A DNA stretch of 64,000 nucleotides from Burkholderiales bacterium (GCA_016185015.1 JACPOI010000015.1:177964-241963); one strand, 5' to 3'. Shown: positions 49,680 to 60,440, counted from the first letter of the stretch. The notes: generated from the letters alone by a model not told the origin. Numbers and translations are program-made.

Positions 49680-52108
49680 ACCCGTCCCTCCACGACAACC
49701 CCGTGCGTGTGCAGATCGTCGAAGACGAGTCCATCGTGGCGCACGATCTGCGGCAGAACCTGGAATCCATGGGCTATGCGGTGACCGGCATCGCCGCCAG
49801 CGAGCAGCAGGCCGTGGACCTGGCTGAGCGCGAGCGGCCCGACCTGGTGCTGATGGACATCAATCTGGGACGCGGGGGCGACGGCACGCGCGCCGCCAGC
49901 GTCATCACGCAGCGCTTCCAGTTGCCGGTGATCTACCTTACCGCCTATGCTGGCGAAGACATCCTGCGTAAAGCCATCCAGGCGGCACCTTATGGGTATG
50001 TGCTCAAGCCCTTCGAGCCGCGCGAGCTGAACGCGACCATCCGCGCGGCGCTCTCGCGTGTCGAGGAGGAGAAGAAGACCCGCAAGGCCGAGAAGCGCTT
50101 CCGCCTAGCGCTGGACGCGGCCAAGCTGGGGGTGCTGGAGATCGAGCGCGGTGAGGGGCAGGTGGCGCTGGACGGGTTCCTGCAGTCCATCCTGCAGTCG
50201 CCCACGCAGAGCTTCTCGGTCAATCGATCGGACTTCCTGACCCATCTGGAGGATCCGGAGATCCAGGAGCGGCTGCAAGGCATGCTGGCCTCCGGCGACA
50301 TGGTGCAGATCTGCGCGGCCTGGCGCGGGGAGGACCAGCGGCGCATCTGGCTGGAGATCCACGCCAGCTATTTTCCGGACGAAGACAAGGTCATCGGCAT
50401 CCTGCGCGACGTGACGGAAAAAGTCGAGGCCGAGGCGCATCTGCGCCAGGCTTCGGTGGTGTTCGAATCGGCCGGTGACGGCATCCTGATCCTGGACCAG
50501 GACCAGCGCGTCTGCATGGCCAACAAGGCCTTCTCGAAGCTGACCGGCTGGGCTTCGCAGGAGGTGATCGGCCAGCGCCCCGACGATTTCCTGCACACGG
50601 CCCGCGAAGGCGACCGCAAGACGGCGGACGAGGGCGCGCGCATGGAGGCACCGCACATCGAGGTGACGTGCCGGCGCCAGGACGGCTCCCTGTTCCCCGC
50701 CTGGGAGAACATCGCACCGGTGATGAACTCGGCCGGGCACATCACGCACTATGTCCTGACCTTCTGCGACATCACGGCCTTGCGCAGCGCCGAGAGCAGG
50801 CTGTCCCACATTGCCTTGCATGACGCCCTGACGGGTCTGGGCAACCGCCACCAGCTGGACATCTGCCTGCGCCACAACATCAGCCAGGCGAGCGCCCGGG
50901 GCGACAACGACCATTTCGCGCTGCTCTTCATCGACCTGGACGGCTTCAAGACCATCAACGATACGCTCGGGCACAGCATCGGCGACGAACTGCTGGTCGA
51001 GGTCACGCGTCGCCTGAAGGCCTCGCTGCGCCAGAACGATATAGCGATCCGCATGGGGGGCGATGAGTTCCTGGTGATCGCAGACGGCTTGCGTACCGCC
51101 GAGGCCGCGGCCCCGCTGTGCCGCAAGCTGCTGTCGGCGGTCGCCGAGCCGATTGCGACCAGCATCGGGCAGACGGTTCGCATAACCGCCAGCATCGGCA
51201 TCGCCCTGTTTCCGGAGCACGCGGACAACGCCGATGAACTGATCCGCGCGGCCGATACCGCCATGTACGAGGCCAAGGAGAATGGACGCAACGGCCACGC
51301 CGTCTTCTCCAGGAATTTGGCCAACCGGGCGCTGGAGCGCATGCAGCTGGAGCAGGGCCTGCGCAATGCGATCGGCCTCCATGAGCTGGAGTTGCAATGG
51401 CAGCCGGTGGTCGACATGCGGGACGGCCGCATCATCGGTGCCGAGGCGCTGCTGCGCTGGAACCATCCGGTCTCGGGCCGGGTCAGCCCCGAGCGTTTCA
51501 TTCCCGTGGCGGAAGAGACGGGGATGATCCTCGACATCGGCGACTGGGTGCTGGAGCAGGCCTGCCGGCATGCGGCCGCCTGGGTCGAGGAGGGGCTGGA
51601 TTTCCAGCGCCTGGCGATCAACGTCTCGGCCAAGCAGCTGCAACAGGAGGGGTTTGCCGAACGCGTGCTGCGCTCCCTGCTCAAACACAAGCTCTCACCC
51701 ACCATGCTGGAGATCGAGATCACCGAGTCCTCCCTGCAGCGCGGTGAACTCGTTCAGCAGTCTTTGCACCGGCTCCGGGCCATGGGCATCCAGCTGGCGC
51801 TGGACGATTTCGGCACCGGCTTCTCGTCCCTGTCCATGCTGAAGTTCCTGCCGCTGGACCGGCTCAAGATCGATCGCAGTTTCATCCGCGATATTTCCAG
51901 CGATCCCAACGACATGGCCATCGCCCGCACGATCGCCGCAATGGCCAGCACCCTGGGGCTGGCGGTCACGGCCGAGGGGGTGGAGACGGAGAACCAGCGC
52001 AGCATCCTGCTGGGGCTCAGCGTGCGGGAGGCCCAGGGCTGGCTGTACTACCCGGCCATGCCGGCTGACAAGTTCGCCGAACTCCTGCGCGGGCAGAAGA
52101 CCGCCTGA
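49676..52108 (+). CDS. Response regulator with PAS, GGDEF and EAL domains
   Basis: An 810-aa cytoplasmic output protein. The receiver (1-125) has the phosphoaccepting Asp in DLVLMDINLGRGGDGT. PAS-like units follow (about 135-375, including VVFESAGDGILILDQDQRVC). The GGDEF domain has the active motif MGGDEF and an RQND inhibitory site. The EAL domain starts with the EALLRWNH motif and includes ALDDFGTGFSSLSML and AEGVE. It could therefore both make and break c-di-GMP, under control of the overlapping kinase. Which activity dominates is unknown. Confidence 0.93.
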   Translation: MNPSLHDNPVRVQIVEDESIVAHDLRQNLESMGYAVTGIAASEQQAVDLAERERPDLVLMDINLGRGGDGTRAASVITQRFQLPVIYLTAYAGEDILRKAIQAAPYGYVLKPFEPRELNATIRAALSRVEEEKKTRKAEKRFRLALDAAKLGVLEIERGEGQVALDGFLQSILQSPTQSFSVNRSDFLTHLEDPEIQERLQGMLASGDMVQICAAWRGEDQRRIWLEIHASYFPDEDKVIGILRDVTEKVEAEAHLRQASVVFESAGDGILILDQDQRVCMANKAFSKLTGWASQEVIGQRPDDFLHTAREGDRKTADEGARMEAPHIEVTCRRQDGSLFPAWENIAPVMNSAGHITHYVLTFCDITALRSAESRLSHIALHDALTGLGNRHQLDICLRHNISQASARGDNDHFALLFIDLDGFKTINDTLGHSIGDELLVEVTRRLKASLRQNDIAIRMGGDEFLVIADGLRTAEAAAPLCRKLLSAVAEPIATSIGQTVRITASIGIALFPEHADNADELIRAADTAMYEAKENGRNGHAVFSRNLANRALERMQLEQGLRNAIGLHELELQWQPVVDMRDGRIIGAEALLRWNHPVSGRVSPERFIPVAEETGMILDIGDWVLEQACRHAAAWVEEGLDFQRLAINVSAKQLQQEGFAERVLRSLLKHKLSPTMLEIEITESSLQRGELVQQSLHRLRAMGIQLALDDFGTGFSSLSMLKFLPLDRLKIDRSFIRDISSDPNDMAIARTIAAMASTLGLAVTAEGVETENQRSILLGLSVREAQGWLYYPAMPADKFAELLRGQKTA

Positions 52109-52139
52109 GCGGGCTGCTCGACCAGGCGGCAGGCGGGGC

Positions 52140-53450
52140 TCAGCGCTCCACGCCCATCAGCCAGTCCGGCACGCTGGTGACGATGGCCGGGAAGACCGTG
52201 ATCAGCACGATGGCCACGATCATGCAGGCGAAGAAGGGCAGGGTGACGCGCGCGATGCGGTTGCTGTCCACGCCGGTCATGTTCTGGAGCACGAAGAGGT
52301 TGAAGCCCACGGGCGGCGTGATCTCGGCGATCTCGATCAGCATGATGATGAAGATGCCGAACCACACCAGGTCGAAGCCGGCCTTCTGCACCATGGGCAG
52401 CACCACGGCGCTGGTGAGCACGATCATGGAGATGCCGTCCAGCGCGGTGCCCAGGATCAGGTAGACCACCACCAGCACCGCGATCAGGCCGTAGGCCGAG
52501 AGGTTCATGCTGTGCACGAACTCGGCCAGCTCGCGCGGGATGCCTGTGAAGGCCATGGTCTTGGTGAGGAAGGCAGCGCCGGCCAGGATGAACATGATCA
52601 TGCAGCTCACGCGCGTGGCGCCGGCCAGTCCGTCCCAGAAGTTGCGCAAGGTGAGCGTGCGGCTGGCCGCGGCGATGGCCAGCGAGCCCACCACGCCCCA
52701 GGCCGCGCATTCGGTGGCGGTGGCGATGCCGGCCACCAGCACCCAGACGATGAAGACGATGAGCAGGCCGCAGGGGATGAGGCTGCCCGAGCGGCGCAGC
52801 TTGTCCATGAAGCCGGTCGGCGCCTCGGCCGGCGGCACCTTCGAAGGATTGCGCAGGCTCCACCAGGCGATGTAGCCCGAGAACAGGCCCATGAGCAGGA
52901 AACCCGGCAGGAAACCCGCGAGGAAGAGGCGGATCACGCTGGCGTCGGCGGCCACGGCGTAGACCACCATGGTGATGGACGGCGGGATCAGGATGCCCAG
53001 GCCGCCGGCGGCAGCCAGCGAGCCCAGGGCGATGTTGCGGTCGTAACCGCGGCGCTCCAGTTCGGGCAGGGCCACCTTGGCGATGGTGGCGCAGGTGGCC
53101 GCCGATGAACCCGAGACCGAGCCGAAGATGCCGCAGCCCAGCACGGTGGTGTGCATGAGGCGGCCGGGCACGCGCGAGAGCCAGGGCGAGAGGCCGTCGA
53201 ACATCTGCTCGGACAGTTTGGTGCGGTAGAGGATCTCGCCCATCCAGATGAACAGCGGCAGCGCGGCCAGCTCCCAGCTGGCGGCCGTCTCCCAGAAGGA
53301 GGAGAACAGGTTCATCCCCGGCTGCGTGCTGGTGAAGAAGGCCTGGCCGACCCAGCCCACGATGGCCAGCGTCATGGCGATCCAGACGCCGCCGGCCAGC
53401 ATCAGCAGCATGAGGAAGAGCAGCAGGGCCCCGATTTCAAGCAGACCCAT
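52140..53450 (-). CDS. dctM: TRAP transporter large permease
   Basis: A 436-aa twelve-segment membrane protein of the DctM family. Marks are VLGCGIFGSVSGSSAATCAT near residue 110, GILIPPSITMVVYAVAADAS, and the C-terminal EIAEITPPVGFNLFVLQNMT. It imports a carboxylate-type solute with sodium, with DctQ and DctP. It lies nine bases downstream of dctQ. The substrate is likely linked to the hydantoinase/oxoprolinase at 55727. Confidence 0.93.
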   Translation of the reverse strand: MGLLEIGALLLFLMLLMLAGGVWIAMTLAIVGWVGQAFFTSTQPGMNLFSSFWETAASWELAALPLFIWMGEILYRTKLSEQMFDGLSPWLSRVPGRLMHTTVLGCGIFGSVSGSSAATCATIAKVALPELERRGYDRNIALGSLAAAGGLGILIPPSITMVVYAVAADASVIRLFLAGFLPGFLLMGLFSGYIAWWSLRNPSKVPPAEAPTGFMDKLRRSGSLIPCGLLIVFIVWVLVAGIATATECAAWGVVGSLAIAAASRTLTLRNFWDGLAGATRVSCMIMFILAGAAFLTKTMAFTGIPRELAEFVHSMNLSAYGLIAVLVVVYLILGTALDGISMIVLTSAVVLPMVQKAGFDLVWFGIFIIMLIEIAEITPPVGFNLFVLQNMTGVDSNRIARVTLPFFACMIVAIVLITVFPAIVTSVPDWLMGVER

Positions 53451-53459
53451 CTGAGATCC

Positions 53460-54017
53460 TTAGAGTTCTTCGGAAAAATCGCCGCGCGCGTGGCGCTCTT
53501 CCACACGGGCCACGTAGCTGGGCTTGGCGCCGCGCAGCACGCCCACGCATTCGTCGACCACCGCAATGACCAGGATGGCGGAACCCACCACGAAGCTCAT
53601 CTGCGGGATCCAGATCGGGATGGCCACCATATTGCCGGCGATGTCGTTGAAGCGCCAGCTGTCGTAGGTGAAACGCGCCGCCCACCAGCCCAGGTAGGCG
53701 ATGGCCACGGAGGCGACGGCCAGCGAGGCGATCTCCAGCCAGCGCCGCACGGCGGGGCTGACCGATTCGAGCAGCAGCGTGACACGTACGAAGTCGCCGT
53801 TGCGAAAGCTGTAGGCCATGCCCAGGAAGGCGGCCGCAGCGCACAGCCAGGCCACCACGTCGTTGATCCAGGACACGCGCCAGTTCGCCATGCGCCCCAC
53901 CGAGGCGCCGATCATCAGCACCAGGATGGTGAGCACGCACAATGCGGCCAGGACACCGCCGAGGGCGTAGAGGCCGTCGAGCGAACGGCGCACGGCGCCC
54001 GGGTGGGTCTCAGGCAT
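53460..54017 (-). CDS. dctQ: TRAP transporter small permease
   Basis: A 185-aa four-helix membrane subunit of the DctQ type. The region WRVSWINDVVAWLCAAAAFL followed by GMAYSFRNGDFVRVTLLLES is the family signature. It bridges the binding protein and DctM. It lies between dctP and dctM in one operon. Confidence 0.9.
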   Translation of the reverse strand: MPETHPGAVRRSLDGLYALGGVLAALCVLTILVLMIGASVGRMANWRVSWINDVVAWLCAAAAFLGMAYSFRNGDFVRVTLLLESVSPAVRRWLEIASLAVASVAIAYLGWWAARFTYDSWRFNDIAGNMVAIPIWIPQMSFVVGSAILVIAVVDECVGVLRGAKPSYVARVEERHARGDFSEEL

Positions 54018-54026
54018 GGCGGGGGA

Positions 54027-55004
54027 TCAGCGCTGGTAAGCGTCGACCAGTGCCTTGCCTTCGGGACCGGCTTTTTCCAGCCATTCCTTGAGCATGACGT
54101 CGCCCACCTTCTTCAGGTCGGCCTTGAGTTGCGCCGAGGGGGCCAGCACCTGCATGCCGTTGGCCTTGAGCTTGGCCAGGGTTTCGGTGTTGACGCGCTG
54201 GCTGGCGGCCAGGCCGCGAGCCTCGGCGGTGGCGGCGGCCTTGAGCACGGCGTCCTGGCTGGGCTTGTCCAGCGCATCGAACGCCTTCTTGTTCACGGTC
54301 ACCATGTTCTTGGGCAACCAGGCCTGGGTGTCGTAGTAGTACTTGAGGTTTTCGTAGAGCTTGCTGTCCACGCCGGTGGCGCCCGAGGTCATGGTGGACT
54401 CCACCACGCCGGTAGCCAGGGCCTGCTGCAGCTCGGCGGCCTGAACGGTGACGGGCTGGGCGCCCACCAGGTCGGCAATGCGTGCGGTAGCCGGGCTGTA
54501 GGCGCGCCACTTCACGCCCTTGAGGTCGGCCGCGCTGTTGATGGGCTTCTTGGTGTAGATGCCCTGCGGCGGCCACGCCACCGAGTACAGCAGCATCAGG
54601 CCCTGTTCGGCCAGCTTCTTCTCGATCATCGGCTTCTGGGCCTTGTAGAGCTTCATGGCGGCGTCGTAGCTGTCGGCCAGGAAGGGCAGGCCGTCGGCAC
54701 CGTAGATCTGCCACTCGTTCTGGAAGTTGGCCAGCAGCACCTCGCCGGCCTGGGCCTGGCCGCCCTGCACGGCGCGCTTGATTTCAGGGGCCTTGAACAG
54801 GGAGGCGCCTGCATGCAATGTGATCTTGAGCTTGCCGCCGGTGGCCTGGTCCACGTCGGTGGCGAACTGCGCCATGTTTTCGCTGTGGAAGTTGCTGGCC
54901 GGGTAGGCGGCAGCCAGGTCCCATTTGGTCTGGGCCAGGGCGCTGCCGCCGGCCAGGGACAGGGCCAGCGTCACGCTGGCGAGAGAGAAATGACGACGCT
55001 GCAT
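54027..55004 (-). CDS. dctP: TRAP transporter solute-binding protein
   Basis: A 325-aa exported binding protein. The Tat-like signal ends at SALAQTKW. The DctP fold is seen in WDLAAAYPASNFHSENMAQF, GEVLLANFQNEWQIYGADGL, VKWRAYSPATARIADLVGAQ and the conserved SGATGVDSKLYEN. ATG 55004 opens the signal; upstream codons in frame are rejected. It is first in the dctPQM operon and divergent from a MarR gene that may control it. Confidence 0.92.
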   Translation of the reverse strand: MQRRHFSLASVTLALSLAGGSALAQTKWDLAAAYPASNFHSENMAQFATDVDQATGGKLKITLHAGASLFKAPEIKRAVQGGQAQAGEVLLANFQNEWQIYGADGLPFLADSYDAAMKLYKAQKPMIEKKLAEQGLMLLYSVAWPPQGIYTKKPINSAADLKGVKWRAYSPATARIADLVGAQPVTVQAAELQQALATGVVESTMTSGATGVDSKLYENLKYYYDTQAWLPKNMVTVNKKAFDALDKPSQDAVLKAAATAEARGLAASQRVNTETLAKLKANGMQVLAPSAQLKADLKKVGDVMLKEWLEKAGPEGKALVDAYQR

Positions 55005-55068
55005 GGGGCACTCCACGGTGGTTGATGAAGGGGTCCGGGAACTGTACGGTGGCCGGGCCGGCGCGGCA

Positions 55069-55083
55069 TAGGGATATTCCCTA
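55069..55083. promoter_or_regulatory. Inverted repeat in the TRAP/MarR promoter
   Basis: TAGGGA-TAT-TCCCTA has six-base arms and lies about 65 bases upstream of dctP. It is a candidate regulator site in the divergent region. Confidence 0.4.
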
Positions 55084-55089
55084 AATGCC

Positions 55090-55105
55090 GACAAATTGTC
55101 AACAA
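55090..55105. promoter_or_regulatory. Candidate MarR operator
   Basis: GACAA-A-TTGTC (55090-55100) overlaps a second palindrome, TTGT-CA-ACAA (55096-55105). It lies 71 bases before the MarR start, close to a TATAAT box at 55123-55128. Confidence 0.45.
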
Positions 55106-55122
55106 ATCGTTTTCATGATTTC

Positions 55123-55128
55123 TATAAT
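55123..55128 (+). promoter_or_regulatory. -10 promoter box of the MarR-hydantoinase operon
   Basis: A perfect TATAAT lies 48 bases before the MarR start. No well-spaced -35 box is obvious; the overlapping palindromes occupy that zone, so a bound repressor would block RNA polymerase. Confidence 0.5.
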
Positions 55129-55175
55129 CCGGCTCAGACCACGGGGCCTCGCTGCCCCAAAAAGGAGCGTTGTCC

Positions 55176-55715
55176 ATGGCCAAGAAGTCCACCGCGTCCG
55201 GGGCCGATCCGGGCAAGGCGCCCATCGTGTCGTCGGCGCATCTGGTCTCGCCGCGCAGCGCCGAGATGAGCGAATTCGAGTTCGGCCTGATCGTCTCGGG
55301 CAACGCCTTCCACCGCTGGATCGTGCATTGCATGTCGGCCGCCGGCCTGAAGGACCTGACGCCGCTGGACGTGCTGGTGCTGCACCACGTGACGCACCGC
55401 GCGCGCGACAAGCGCCTGGCCGACATCAGCTTCATCATGAACGTCGAGGACACCCACCTGATCAACTACGCACTCAAGAAGCTGCAGGGCCTGGGTGTGG
55501 TGGCTTCCCGCAAGAACGGCAAGGAAGTGACCTACGCCGCCACCGAGGAGGGGCGTCGTTACGTGCAGCGTTACCGCGAGATCCGCGAGAGCTGCCTGAT
55601 CAATGCGCTCAAGGCCGACGAAGGGCTGAACCGCGACATCGGTGAACTGGCCCGCCTCTTGCGCGTGCTCTCGGGTGTCTACGACCAGGCGGCCCGTTCC
55701 GCCGCGAGCTTGTGA
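55176..55715 (+). CDS. MarR-family regulator of the TRAP/hydantoinase genes
   Basis: A 179-aa winged-helix protein. The recognition part is [40 protein letters not shown] and the wing [23 protein letters not shown] 55176 is eight bases after AAAGGAG, which decides against TTG 55170. It ends just before the hydantoinase and is divergent from dctP, so it likely controls both uptake and breakdown. Confidence 0.87.
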   Translation: MAKKSTASGADPGKAPIVSSAHLVSPRSAEMSEFEFGLIVSGNAFHRWIVHCMSAAGLKDLTPLDVLVLHHVTHRARDKRLADISFIMNVEDTHLINYALKKLQGLGVVASRKNGKEVTYAATEEGRRYVQRYREIRESCLINALKADEGLNRDIGELARLLRVLSGVYDQAARSAASL

Positions 55716-55726
55716 AGGAGACCCGC

Positions 55727-58700
55727 ATGGCAGACGCAGGCAAGGACCGTTGGCAATTCTGGATCGACCGCGGCGGTACCTTCACCGACATCGTGGGCCG
55801 CCGGCCCGACGGCGGTCTGGTCACGCACAAGCTGCTGTCGGACAACCCGGGCCAGTACCGCGATGCAGCGGTGGCCGGCATCCGCCACCTGCTGGGCCTG
55901 CAGGCACACGAACCCATCACGCCGCAGCAGGTGGACTGCGTGAAGATGGGCACCACGGTGGCCACCAACGCCCTGCTGGAACGCAAGGGCGAACCCACGC
56001 TGCTGGTCACCACACGCGGTTTTCGCGATGCGCTGCGCATCGCCTACCAGAACCGACCGCGCCTGTTCGACCGCCACATCGTGCTGCCCGAGCTGCTCTA
56101 CAGCGCAGTGGTGGAAGCAGAGGAGCGCATGGGCGCGCGCGGCGAACGCGTGACGCCGCTGGACGAGGCGGCGCTGCGCCGCGATCTGCAGGCGCAGTTC
56201 GATGCCGGCCTGCGTTGCGTGGCCATCGTCTTCCTGCACGGTTACCGCTACACGGCCCATGAGCAGGCGGCGGCCCGCATCGCCCGCGAGATCGGCTACA
56301 CCCAGGTCAGCACCTCGCACGGCACCAGCCCGATGATGAAGTTCGTGAGCCGCGGCGACACCACGGTGGTGGACGCCTACCTCTCGCCCATCCTGCGGCG
56401 TTACGTGGACCAGGTGGCGGCCGAGATGCCGGGCGTGCGCCTCTTCTTCATGCAGTCTTCGGGCGGATTGACGGACGCCCATGCCTTCCAGGGCAAGGAC
56501 GCCATCCTCAGCGGACCGGCTGGCGGCATCGTGGGCATGGCACGGACAGCGGAGCTGGCCTTCAACAGTTCCACGGCGGAACTGGCGGGCATGGTGAGGG
56601 TGATCGGCTTCGACATGGGCGGCACGTCCACCGATGTGAGCCACTACGCCGGCGAGTTCGAGCGTGAGTTCGAGACCCAGGTCGCCGGGGTGCGCATGCG
56701 CGCGCCCATGATGAGCATCCACACGGTGGCCGCGGGCGGCGGTTCCATCCTGCAATACGACGGCGCGCGCTTTCGCGTGGGGCCGCAGAGCGCCGGCGCC
56801 AACCCGGGCCCGGCCAGCTACCGGCGCGGCGGCCCGCTGGCCGTGACCGACGCCAATGTGATGCTGGGCAAGATCCAGGCGGCGCATTTCCCGCACGTGT
56901 TCGGTCCGTCGGGCGCGGAGGCGCTGGACGATGCCGTGGTGCGCGAAAAATTCGCCGCCCTGGCCGTGCAGACCGGGCACAGCGCCGAGGATGTGGCCGA
57001 AGGTTTCGTCAGCATTGCCGTGCAGCAGATGGCCAATGCCATCAAGAAGATTTCGGTGGCGCGGGGTTACGACGTGACACGTTACACCCTGCAGTGTTTC
57101 GGCGGCGCGGGCGGCCAGCACGCCTGCCTGGTGGCCGATGCGCTGGGTATGACACGGGTGCTGGTGCATCCGCTGGCCGGTGTGCTCTCGGCCTATGGCA
57201 TGGGCCTGGCGGACCAGAACGTGATCCGCGAGCAGGCGGTGGAGCTGCCGCTGGATGCCCAAGCCCTGCCGACCATCACCGACAGGCTGGATGCGCTGGC
57301 CCAGGCCGCGCGCAGCGAACTGGAGCGCCAGCAGCTCAGCGCCGCTGAGGTGCGCGTGCAGCGCCGTGTGCATGTGCGCTACGAGGGCAGCGATTCGGCG
57401 CTGATCGTGGCCTACGGCTCGGTGCCGGAGATCACGGCTGCCTTCGAGGCCGCCTATCGCCAGCGTTTCGCTTTCCTGATGCTGGGCAAGCGCCTGATCG
57501 TCGAGGCGGTGTCGGTCGAGGCCGTGGTGGCGGGCGATGCGCCGGCCGAGCCGCGCCATGCCCTGCACCCGATACGCGCCGTGCCCAGCCGCGAGACGGT
57601 GCGTTTGTATTCGGGCGGCCAGTGGCATGAAGCGGCCCTGGTGGTGCGCGAGGACCTGCGCGCGGGCGACCGCATTCCCGGCCCGGCCATCATCGCCGAG
57701 AAGAACGCCACCACGGTGGTCGAGCCCGGCTGGGAAGCCGAGCTCACCGAGCTGGACCACATCGTGCTCACGCGCCGCGTACCGCGCGAGCAGCGCTACG
57801 CCGCCGGCACCACGGCCGACCCGGTGCTGCTGGAGGTCTTCAACAACCTCTTCATGAACATCGCCGAGCAGATGGGCCTGCAGCTGCAGAACACGGCCTA
57901 CTCGGTGAACATCAAGGAGCGCCTGGATTTCTCCTGCGCGCTGTTCGATACCGCAGGCAACCTGATCGCCAATGCGCCGCACATGCCGGTGCACCTGGGC
58001 AGCATGGGTGAAAGCATCAAGACCGTGATCCGCGAGAACGCTGGAAAGATGCAGCCCGGCGACGTCTATGTGCTCAACGATCCCTACCACGGTGGCACGC
58101 ACCTGCCCGATGTGACGGTGATCACACCGGTCTACCTGGAGGGCAAGACGGAACCCACGTTCTACGTCGGCTCCAGAGGACACCACGCCGATATTGGTGG
58201 CACGACACCGGGCTCCATGCCGCCTTTCTCCACGCGCATCGAGGAAGAGGGCGTGCAGATCCAGAACTTCAAGCTGGTGGACCGCGGCGTGCTGCGCGAG
58301 GCCGAGATCCTGGCCCTGCTGGCCAGTGGTGAATACCCGTCGCGCAACCCGCAGCAGAACCTGGCCGACCTCAAGGCGCAGATCGCCGCCAACGAAAAGG
58401 GCGTGCAGGAGCTGCGCAAGATGGTCGCCCAGTTCGGCCTGGACGTGGTGCAGGCCTATATGCGCCATGTGCAGGACAACGCCGAGGAGTCGGTGCGCCG
58501 GGTGATCACGCGCCTGAAGGATGGCCGGTTCACGCTGCCGCTGGACAACGGCGCGCAGATCAGCGTGGCCATTCGCGTGGACGCGAAGGCCCGCAGCGCC
58601 GAGATCGACTTCACGGGAACCAGTGCGCAGCAGAGCAACAACTTCAACGCGCCCACGGCGGTCTGCATGGCGGCGGTGCTCTACGTCTTTCGCACCCTGG

Positions 58701-59347
58701 TGGACGACGACATCCCGCTCAACGCGGGTTGCCTCAAACCGCTCAAGGTCATCATCCCGGCGGGCTCCATGCTCAATCCCAACCCGCCGGCCTCGGTGGT
58801 GGCAGGCAATGTGGAGACCTCAAGCTGCATCACCAATGCGCTCTACGGGGCGCTCGGTGTGATGGCGGCCAGCCAGTGCACCATGAACAACTTCACCTTC
58901 GGCAACGCGACCTACCAGTACTACGAAACCATCTCGGGCGGGAGTGGTGCCGGTGAGGGCTTCGACGGGACCTCGGTCGTTCAGACGCACATGACCAACT
59001 CGCGCCTGACCGATCCGGAGGTGCTGGAGTTCCGATTTCCCGTACGCCTGCTGGGCTACGAGATCCGCCAGGGTTCGGGCGGCGCGGGCCGCTGGCGCGG
59101 CGGTGACGGCGGTGTGCGCCGTGTGATGTTCCTGGAGGACATGACGGCCGGCATCCTGTCCAATGGTCGCAAGTCCGGCGCCTTCGGTCTGGCCGAGGGA
59201 CTGCCGGGGCAGGCCGGCATCAACCGCGTGGTGCGCGTCAATGGCCAGGTGGAGGCCTTGGGCCATATAGGCCAGACCACCATGGCGCCTGGGGATGTGT
59301 TCGAGATCCACACGCCGGGTGGGGGCGGTTACGGCAGGCCAGGCTGA
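55727..59347 (+). CDS. Hydantoinase/oxoprolinase with fused HyuA and HyuB domains
   Basis: A 1206-aa ATP-dependent amidohydrolase of the 5-oxoprolinase family. Residues 1-690 are HyuA-like: [39 protein letters not shown] and [18 protein letters not shown] (ATPase fold). Residues about 700-1206 are HyuB-like: [38 protein letters not shown] and the C-terminal GGGGYGRP. It should open a cyclic amide such as 5-oxoproline or a hydantoin. ATG 55727, six bases after AAGGAG, is chosen over GTG 55712. TRAP uptake genes are next door. Confidence 0.93.
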   Translation: MADAGKDRWQFWIDRGGTFTDIVGRRPDGGLVTHKLLSDNPGQYRDAAVAGIRHLLGLQAHEPITPQQVDCVKMGTTVATNALLERKGEPTLLVTTRGFRDALRIAYQNRPRLFDRHIVLPELLYSAVVEAEERMGARGERVTPLDEAALRRDLQAQFDAGLRCVAIVFLHGYRYTAHEQAAARIAREIGYTQVSTSHGTSPMMKFVSRGDTTVVDAYLSPILRRYVDQVAAEMPGVRLFFMQSSGGLTDAHAFQGKDAILSGPAGGIVGMARTAELAFNSSTAELAGMVRVIGFDMGGTSTDVSHYAGEFEREFETQVAGVRMRAPMMSIHTVAAGGGSILQYDGARFRVGPQSAGANPGPASYRRGGPLAVTDANVMLGKIQAAHFPHVFGPSGAEALDDAVVREKFAALAVQTGHSAEDVAEGFVSIAVQQMANAIKKISVARGYDVTRYTLQCFGGAGGQHACLVADALGMTRVLVHPLAGVLSAYGMGLADQNVIREQAVELPLDAQALPTITDRLDALAQAARSELERQQLSAAEVRVQRRVHVRYEGSDSALIVAYGSVPEITAAFEAAYRQRFAFLMLGKRLIVEAVSVEAVVAGDAPAEPRHALHPIRAVPSRETVRLYSGGQWHEAALVVREDLRAGDRIPGPAIIAEKNATTVVEPGWEAELTELDHIVLTRRVPREQRYAAGTTADPVLLEVFNNLFMNIAEQMGLQLQNTAYSVNIKERLDFSCALFDTAGNLIANAPHMPVHLGSMGESIKTVIRENAGKMQPGDVYVLNDPYHGGTHLPDVTVITPVYLEGKTEPTFYVGSRGHHADIGGTTPGSMPPFSTRIEEEGVQIQNFKLVDRGVLREAEILALLASGEYPSRNPQQNLADLKAQIAANEKGVQELRKMVAQFGLDVVQAYMRHVQDNAEESVRRVITRLKDGRFTLPLDNGAQISVAIRVDAKARSAEIDFTGTSAQQSNNFNAPTAVCMAAVLYVFRTLVDDDIPLNAGCLKPLKVIIPAGSMLNPNPPASVVAGNVETSSCITNALYGALGVMAASQCTMNNFTFGNATYQYYETISGGSGAGEGFDGTSVVQTHMTNSRLTDPEVLEFRFPVRLLGYEIRQGSGGAGRWRGGDGGVRRVMFLEDMTAGILSNGRKSGAFGLAEGLPGQAGINRVVRVNGQVEALGHIGQTTMAPGDVFEIHTPGGGGYGRPG

Positions 59348-59399
59348 CACGGCAGCGGCCCACTACACTTGCCGCTTTCTCTGTGTTTGTAGCGAGCCC

Positions 59400-60008
59400 A
59401 TGGACTTCATATTCTTCCTGATGCTGGCGCCTGTGATCGGCTACCAGTTCCTCAAAGTGCGCGAGCAGCGCCGTCGTATCTATCTGCTGGGCGGTTACCT
59501 GAGCCAGTACCAGATCGAGAAACTCATGGAGAACGTCACCGAGGGCTACTTGCGTGCGCTCGGAGAAGAAGATGAGGCGCGCCGCGCGCAGATCTGGGGC
59601 ATGCTGGGCACGGCCGAGGTCGAGCTCAACAGCCAGTTCCAGCGTTTCGCCACCGATTTCTCCAAGGTTTGGAACGGTCAGACGCAGGTCAGTACCCTGG
59701 GTTTTGCCTTTCCCTACGCCGACAAGCTTCTTCCACGCCAGTCCTTCGACATGCGCCACCTGCTGGCCATCCATGCCGAGGGCATCGCGGCAGCCGCCGA
59801 GAACCGCGGGCAACTCCCCCTGCGCGACAAGGCGTTCACGATGTCGGCCGAGCTGTTCCTCATGCAGCACAGCTGCCACTGGTTCTGCCGCTCCAGGGCC
59901 ATCGCCTCCGCGCGCCTGCAGGCCCGCCACCAGACCAGTCACGCGCAGGTGCTTGCCGCGGTGTCGCCCGCAACGCGCGAGGCCTACCGCAAGCTCACGG
60001 GCGTTTGA
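59400..60008 (+). CDS. Conserved-looking protein of unknown function
   Basis: A 202-aa protein. A short N-terminal membrane segment (FIFFLMLAPVIGYQFL) is followed by a soluble, mainly helical domain with GGYLSQYQIEKLMENVTEGY, LGFAFPYADKLLPRQSFDM and AELFLMQHSCHWFCRSRAIA. It contains two cysteines and several histidines in the last motif. Not recognised. It stands alone between the hydantoinase and a small lipoprotein gene. Confidence 0.7.
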   Translation: MDFIFFLMLAPVIGYQFLKVREQRRRIYLLGGYLSQYQIEKLMENVTEGYLRALGEEDEARRAQIWGMLGTAEVELNSQFQRFATDFSKVWNGQTQVSTLGFAFPYADKLLPRQSFDMRHLLAIHAEGIAAAAENRGQLPLRDKAFTMSAELFLMQHSCHWFCRSRAIASARLQARHQTSHAQVLAAVSPATREAYRKLTGV

Positions 60009-60085
60009 TCCCGTTTTTTGCATTTGGATACACGCAGAGCCGCTAGACTTCGGGCTTCGTGTTTCTGTTGTTGATTGGAGAGACT

Positions 60086-60421
60086 ATGCAGCTATCGAAG
60101 AACTTGATGAACACCCTGGCCCTGGGACTGCTGGCCGCCGGCCTGTCGGGCTGTGCCAGCTCCATGATCGGCGAGCGTGTCGGCGCCGACCAGGTCGTCC
60201 TGGCCAAGGACACGGAAGTCGCCAAGTGCAAGTCGCTGGGGCGTTCCACGCTCAGCGTGCTGTCCTCCCTGGGGCCCATCACACGCAGCGCCGAGGCGGT
60301 GGAAGAGAACCTGCTGCAGATGGCGCGCAACGAGGCCATCGACAAGGGCGGTGATACCGTGGTCAAGGGCAACTCCCTCGAATACGGCAAGCGTTCCTAC
60401 GAAGTCTTCAAGTGCAAGTGA
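60086..60421 (+). CDS. DUF4156-type lipoprotein
   Basis: A 111-aa lipoprotein (lipobox LSGC). The mature part, VVLAKDTEVAKCKSLGRSTL and NLLQMARNEAIDKGGDTVVK, is the DUF4156 fold. These small outer-membrane or periplasmic proteins have no known role. ATG 60086 follows TTGGAGAGACT. A terminator follows at 60441. Confidence 0.85.
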   Translation: MQLSKNLMNTLALGLLAAGLSGCASSMIGERVGADQVVLAKDTEVAKCKSLGRSTLSVLSSLGPITRSAEAVEENLLQMARNEAIDKGGDTVVKGNSLEYGKRSYEVFKCK

Positions 60422-60440
60422 GGCGTTGAGCCTCCAAAGA

